Part shown: positions 59,508 to 64,000 of the stretch, piece after piece | Numbering within the stretch: position 1 is the stretch's first letter | Layout: the number at the start of each line of letters is the position of its first letter | Assembly: GCA_930367205.1 (NCBI GenBank) | Contig: OV884012.1 | Coordinates: 150,303,405 to 150,367,404 of the forward strand | Source of the DNA: Acanthosoma haemorrhoidale | Taxonomy: Eukaryota; Arthropoda; Insecta; Hemiptera; Acanthosomatidae | DNA: 64,000 bases | Direction of reading: 5' to 3' | The notes under the pieces: generated by a model | The model's database searches: none | Told to the model about the DNA's origin: nothing | What the model saw: only the letters and a program-made list of their open reading frames with translations | Program-made: the position numbers and the translations under genes

Positions 59508-61379
59508 TGTCCCAGCTCATAGAAGTACATGATGACAATTAAATAATAGATGTTGGATCCTACACGCAAAACATACTTTTATTGATGTATTGCCATTAAA
59601 TAATAATTGTTATGGCTATAATTATTGCCCAAACATTTTTTTAACTTACTCTATTACCAATAAAAAAATTTATTTCTACGTACTAAAAAACTCTCTAGTT
59701 AAAACTTTCAATGATAACAATTAAGATTGTATTTTTCTGGAATATTGCTGTTTAGTATGCACATAAGAGAATGACTATTTTATTGTGAGACCAAATGTAG
59801 CTTATTTATTTATTAGTATTTATATTTATTAATCTGCACTTACACTATATTTCGCCAGTTACACATTTCAGGTGAGTAACTTTTTTTTTGTAAGATTTTG
59901 ATCAAATCTTTATAACATTAAAATGCACACAAAAATTAGTTTACTTTGTCAAATAAATTGGTGGGTATAGAGGCTTAAGCATCATTAGTATTTTATTTCG
60001 TATATGAATGCTTTCTAAATGTATTTACTTGTTTTGGCGCCCAGCCTCATAATACATTTACCATATAGAGTCAGTAAACAAAATATTACACTGCATAAAA
60101 AAATTAAGCATGAATATTTGTCAACTCAATCACACCTAAACATTTTTGCAACTACTCTTAAAAAATCAACATTTAAAATACTTATTTTTATAGATTGTGC
60201 TAGTTACATATTTATAAAACAATTATGAATCTATTAAGTCTGCAAAGACATTTAACCTTAAAGGATCATTAAAATTTTAATTATTGTCTTATTAGTAGGA
60301 GAATACTAATACTGTTTGTGTAATCAGGGATTCAAATCTTTGTTTGTTTAAAAAAATTAATTTTATTATAATATCTACATCATATCATATTTTGCATTTA
60401 TAAAATCCTTGAAAGATATTTTCATTTGAATTTAGTCTATAGGTAGTTTACAGTTAAAATTTAAATTTTACCCCATATTAATTGTAGTGTATCACATTAG
60501 CCCACCTGGTATGGTACAATTAGGTAATATTGCGGACACCCCTCCCGCACTCAATATAATAGCGTTCTCGGCAGATCATCACAGGTACGAACCGTTGATT
60601 AAACTTTTAAATATTGTATTTGGTTGCAAATTAATAAAGTAAATCATTGTTTCCTTTAAAACTTTCAAATATACCGCTTAATGCTATTCAGGTTTTAAAG
60701 ACGAATCCAACTCAAAAATATGTTGTTTTTTCGTATTTGTGTATTATAGCTACCACTGAAATCACGAATAAGCATTTTAAGATTACCTAGGTCAAAGAAA
60801 AACGGATCAATAAAAAATTTAAGAATCAAAACTGAAAGGAAACAAATGTCTATTTCAAAACGTAACAAGTGGAACTTCTTTAAAAAAAGATAAATGCACT
60901 TGTTGCCTTCGTTTGGATCATTAATGGAGATGGTTGTTAATTCTCTAACAGTTACGTCAGGCACGGAACTGCTACCACTGTGGCTGGTTATCTATAATTC
61001 TTTGCAAAAATACTATAGCATTTGGTCATTCAAAGGTAAAAATGATGAGATAATCAAATCTGATTTAAATGATGATGATTCAATGATTTATTAATTATCT
61101 GATATTTTCATAACTATAAATTGAGTCATTAACCTAATGATAACAGAAAAGAGTAATGAATAAATAATAGTTACAATTGATTTTATAACCTAAGTAAAGC
61201 GTAAATCATATTTCGTCGCTACCTTCAAAATGATTGACCCATAACCGGGGCTTTCAAATCCGTTTTTACAAGAATGCAATTGTTAAATATATGCATTTAG
61301 TAGATATAAAAATTAGGTACTGGTCAACAAAGTCACTTAACAGGCATAAAGGACGAATACAGAGGTCGAGTAACTCCAA
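59508..61379. other. Unannotated AT-rich DNA
   Basis: No recognised elements. A minus-strand reading at 60895-60975 (SSVPDVTVRELTTISINDPN, EGNK) looks more protein-like than the rest, but donor and acceptor signals are weak. Confidence 0.4.
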
Positions 61380-61560
61380 ATGGAAAGACAAGATAACATA
61401 GTTTCAAGTGATCACCAGTCTGAGGACAGGCTAGTATCGCTAACCCGTATGTACCTTCTTCTCAAACGCGACAGGCCAACATGCAGGGAGTGTTATAATA
61501 CACCACTAAGTGTTCATCACATCATTACTTTAAGTTCCAAACAGCTTGACAAATAACCTG
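61380..61560 (+). pseudogene. Non-LTR retrotransposon C-terminal (post-RNase H) fragment
   Basis: RLVSLTRMYLLLKRDRPTCR followed by ECYNTPLSVHHIITLS fits the pattern HTRLTH-x-LL-x-R-PP-x-C-x-x-C-x-x-PLTV-HIL found at the C-terminus of several non-LTR clades with an RNase H region (I, Jockey-related). Cysteines and PLxVxHI are retained. Not part of J1, J2 or J3 as seen here. Borders uncertain. Confidence 0.6.
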
Positions 61561-63197
61561 ACTACCAGAAAGGCTTTTCCCTTGGACGGATCGGCTTCAA
61601 CCAACAGATCGAAATAGATAATGTTGTCACTAATAGTCATTCATACTAATGCGACATCAACAAAAGATATAAACCAAAAAAAGTTTAACTTCAGACATCT
61701 TTTGGAATCTCAAGTCGATTTCTTTTAAGCCTAATGCCAACAAAGGGCCAAGATCTAACTCAAAGTCTACCCTCCCAAAGGCAGGTCCCCAGGAGCAAAC
61801 AAGAAGGAGCAAATACAGGAAGCGCCGTGCAAACAGCGGCCAAAGAGCAAACATTGCAAAGCCTTACGACGTATCAGCCCAATAGCTCTATTCTATTTGT
61901 CTCGATAGGGCTTTCTTGAACAGTCAAGCCAAAATCAGTCAAAACCATTCTCAAAAAACATGACGAGGAGGCTTAAATGTGTTTATCTAAATTCCAGAAT
62001 GAATGAAAAATCATTTTTCGATAAGATCGATTTGCTGGACTTTTACAGATGTTTTGGTTTAATTAAAGCTAAGCGGATGTAAGCACTTTCTCGAGTAGCC
62101 TGTGCTGACAATTTTTCTCTCTTGAGCAACCAAACTAGAAAATAAACAACGAATATTTATCAAAATGTGTTACACAGTGAATTAATCTGGTTTGATTGTC
62201 GTGAAAGCCCCAGTGACCATAGAGCTCATATATTTCAGTTAGTAGCAAGGCATGAGACCTTGCCTATATTCGTCCTCGTTGGAAAGACCATGTAACTTGA
62301 GCAACCTATAACCATTGTAGACTACTCTTTGGACTGTCTAATCTCAGGCCTCTTCATTCGCTACTTATTTCATTAACTGCCTTAGCTCATATAAAATGTC
62401 TTGGTACACACGAGTAATTTTGGAACCAGACAACTCACCAATCTAGTTCATTCACACTTATTGGAATGTTAAAAGCACTTTCCATTTCTTCTATTGTGTT
62501 GATGTCTTAAAAATGAACAAACTGAATAAAAACAAAAAACAAATATCCATTTATAGAAACAGAAAGGAAAATTTGGACAGTGTACTTATATTTTTGAAAA
62601 TAGCCATCTATGAACCACAGGAGCAACATTTCTTTACATCATTAACGTTTATTACGGCTCTTGATAACTATCAGTCGAAAATAGCATAATCGAAGGAAAT
62701 CGTCCACTAATAAAATTTTATCGCGGCAGATTAAGATTTCAATTAATTAAAACTTGTAACATCTTAAGAAAGCAAGGCTTTATTTAGTAATAATTACATA
62801 AACAGGACATTAAAATGTCCTTTAGACATTAGTAGTAATAATAATACTATACTAAGTAGTAATAAAATAAATTAATTATCATCGCTGAATTGATTTCTTA
62901 AGGTTTTAAACTTCATACGGTGCATTTTATTCAGCGATAATTATGGACAGGTTTCTCAAGCCCGAAAGACTGAACGTCACATAATTCAGCTCAAGAATGG
63001 ACACTCATTTTATCAGCACCAATAGTTAGCTTCTCTAACTAAAAAAAACTACCACTACCGACTAACTTCGTTTCTCCGACAGTCTAGCTATACATTAATA
63101 AATGTAGTAATAATAAAGCCACAACCATTCTAAAAAATATTTATGTTAAACCAAAAAGCATATTATACACAAAACACATTCTAACAGCCCGTAAGTA
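61561..63197. other. Unannotated AT-rich DNA
   Basis: Overlapping sense and antisense ORFs of 60-65 codons at 61657-61919 are unrecognised. The rest shows nothing. Confidence 0.45.
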
Positions 63198-63620
63198 TAG
63201 GTCCGACAAAGCACTATGTTCAGGATAAGAGGTACAGGGTAGGTTTATAGGTAGTTTATGTGGTCTTGGAATTACCACGAATTCACACTCGGTGTCTAAG
63301 GATAGGCGAAAACCGTCCGGATCCCAAAGGCGAGTGTGAACCGGAGAGAAGCAGACTGGATTGCCGTGGGAGACGCTACTGGTAAGTTTGTAGGGCCATG
63401 GCAACCGTCGTCCGCGAGGGAGAGGTCTCTCCCAAGGAGGTGCTAGTTTTAGCGAGACGAAGGCAGAGATTCCCACTAGGAGAGTGTGGGGTCTGACAAC
63501 GCCGGACTAAAACATAGCGAGGCTAGAAGAGAGAGATGCAGAGGTAGTTGAATGAGAAGGTCATGGTTTCAGTAGAGCAGCAAGCTCCAGTGCAGAGAGA
63601 GAGAGAGAGAGACGTGTTCC
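63198..63620 (+). mobile_element. S-LTR fragment with (GA)n
   Basis: Starts within the common body (GTCCGACAAAGCACTATG) and runs past CCGGACTAAAACATAGCGAGG to a GAGAGA tract at 63595-63612. It is the copy most similar to 39411-40262. The head is missing. A 111-codon minus ORF across it is a by-product of the conserved LTR body. Confidence 0.78.
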
Positions 63621-63749
63621 AGGTGCCGGTAACGTGGAGTAAAGTGGAGAATCGAACTAGCTCGCTACAAATACGATATAATTCAACGGGTAGGAAAGGG
63701 CAACATACCAACAGACACGCTATCAAGCATTTGTGCCTCCAACTAACAT

Positions 63750-64000
63750 CACTACTCTACTTGGTTAGCATGAGGAAATGTGCCTGGATGTACCACTGGA
63801 TGCCTTCTAAAAATTTACCCTTCTCGCTTGATGAAATCTGATCACTGACGTCTTCTTGCAGGTTATGCGCTGAACTAAAACCGCGATTCCATACTAAAGA
63901 ACAAGCGCAACTGATCAAAGCAACTTCTCCGAGGGAAAGATTGACCCTGGACTTCAAAGGACCTCTCCCACTGTCCAGCAAAAATAGGTTCCTATTGACT
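63750..64000 (+). pseudogene. Ty3/Gypsy integrase N-terminal fragment, runs off the window
   Basis: MPSKNLPFSLDEI, stop, SLTSSCRLCAELKPRFHTKE matches the zinc-binding region of Gypsy integrases (the C-x-x-C pair is present as CRLC). Then AQLIKATSPRERLTLDFKGP with LPLSSKNRFLLT starts the catalytic core, with the first Asp in LDFKGP. There is one in-frame TGA at about 63839. The sequence type differs from the integrase at 54880-55740 (LDFKGP against SIETIGG), so a different Gypsy lineage. The core should continue beyond 64000. Confidence 0.82.

Noticed and set aside
61657..61919. Overlapping sense and antisense ORFs of about 60 codons
   Set aside because: Neither resembles a known protein, and antisense overlap of this size is expected by chance.
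63141..63476. 111-codon ORF shared with 39605-39820 as a conserved protein
   Set aside because: The similarity is explained by both lying on copies of the same LTR body; other copies are not open in that frame.

Overview
The window reads as intergenic or intronic DNA from a large, AT-rich, repeat-laden animal genome, most likely an arthropod. Jockey-like non-LTR retrotransposons, mariner transposons of two catalytic classes, Ty3/Gypsy fragments, solo LTRs, microsatellites and a satellite block account for nearly everything recognisable. An insect, possibly a hemipteran, is my guess from the element mix and nothing more. There is no operon-like layout, no long intact ORF, and no rRNA, tRNA or CRISPR locus that I can support.

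Family labels used here. J1 is a Jockey-like non-LTR element whose 3' end carries a short GCC..GGC hairpin before an AATAAAG-type terminus; 14 copies or fragments lie on both strands, the longest (31938-33298) keeping broken reverse transcriptase motifs. J2 is a second Jockey-like element with a poly(A) tail; J3 is a relative of J2. S-LTR is a family of about 0.85-0.9 kb with TGTCGGG...ACA ends, present as two solo LTRs and several fragments. T-LTR is a group of LTRs beginning TGTTACG, in a short (about 310 bp) and a long (0.76-1.47 kb) form.

Layout. 1-5 kb: J1 3' ends, a diverged duplicated segment, and a complete but internally deleted mariner (3485-4384). 5-12 kb: S-LTR pieces, a (CT)n tract, long AT-rich stretches. 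12.3-14.5 kb: head-to-tail pile-up of J2 tails, J2 and J3. 14.9-21 kb: a 110-bp mariner MITE, J1 copies, and one candidate orphan protein exon on the minus strand (16677-16863). 22.2-25.1 kb: 86 apparently identical copies of a 34-bp satellite. 26-38 kb: a reverse transcriptase relic with a direct repeat, a DD41D-type mariner relic, J2 nested in J1 with a 13-bp target duplication, the longest J1 with an 11-bp duplication, and J2 with a 10-bp duplication. 39-44 kb: two solo S-LTRs, one with a perfect 5-bp duplication. 44-51 kb: mostly anonymous, with a possible YY1/PHO motif cluster near 48.27 kb. 51-59.5 kb: an LTR-retrotransposon graveyard with a primer-binding site, gag remnant, an opposite-strand Gypsy integrase and a 56-bp minisatellite inside one long LTR. 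59.5-64 kb: a non-LTR C-terminal fragment and, at the right edge, a Gypsy integrase fragment entering the next window.

There is no cooperating gene set. The story is retrotransposon dynamics: repeated insertion at old tails, nesting, LTR recombination to solo copies, and tandem-repeat expansion inside or near elements. The strongest signals are the homogeneous 34-bp satellite, the minisatellite-expanded LTR, the J2/J3 tail array and the orphan exon.
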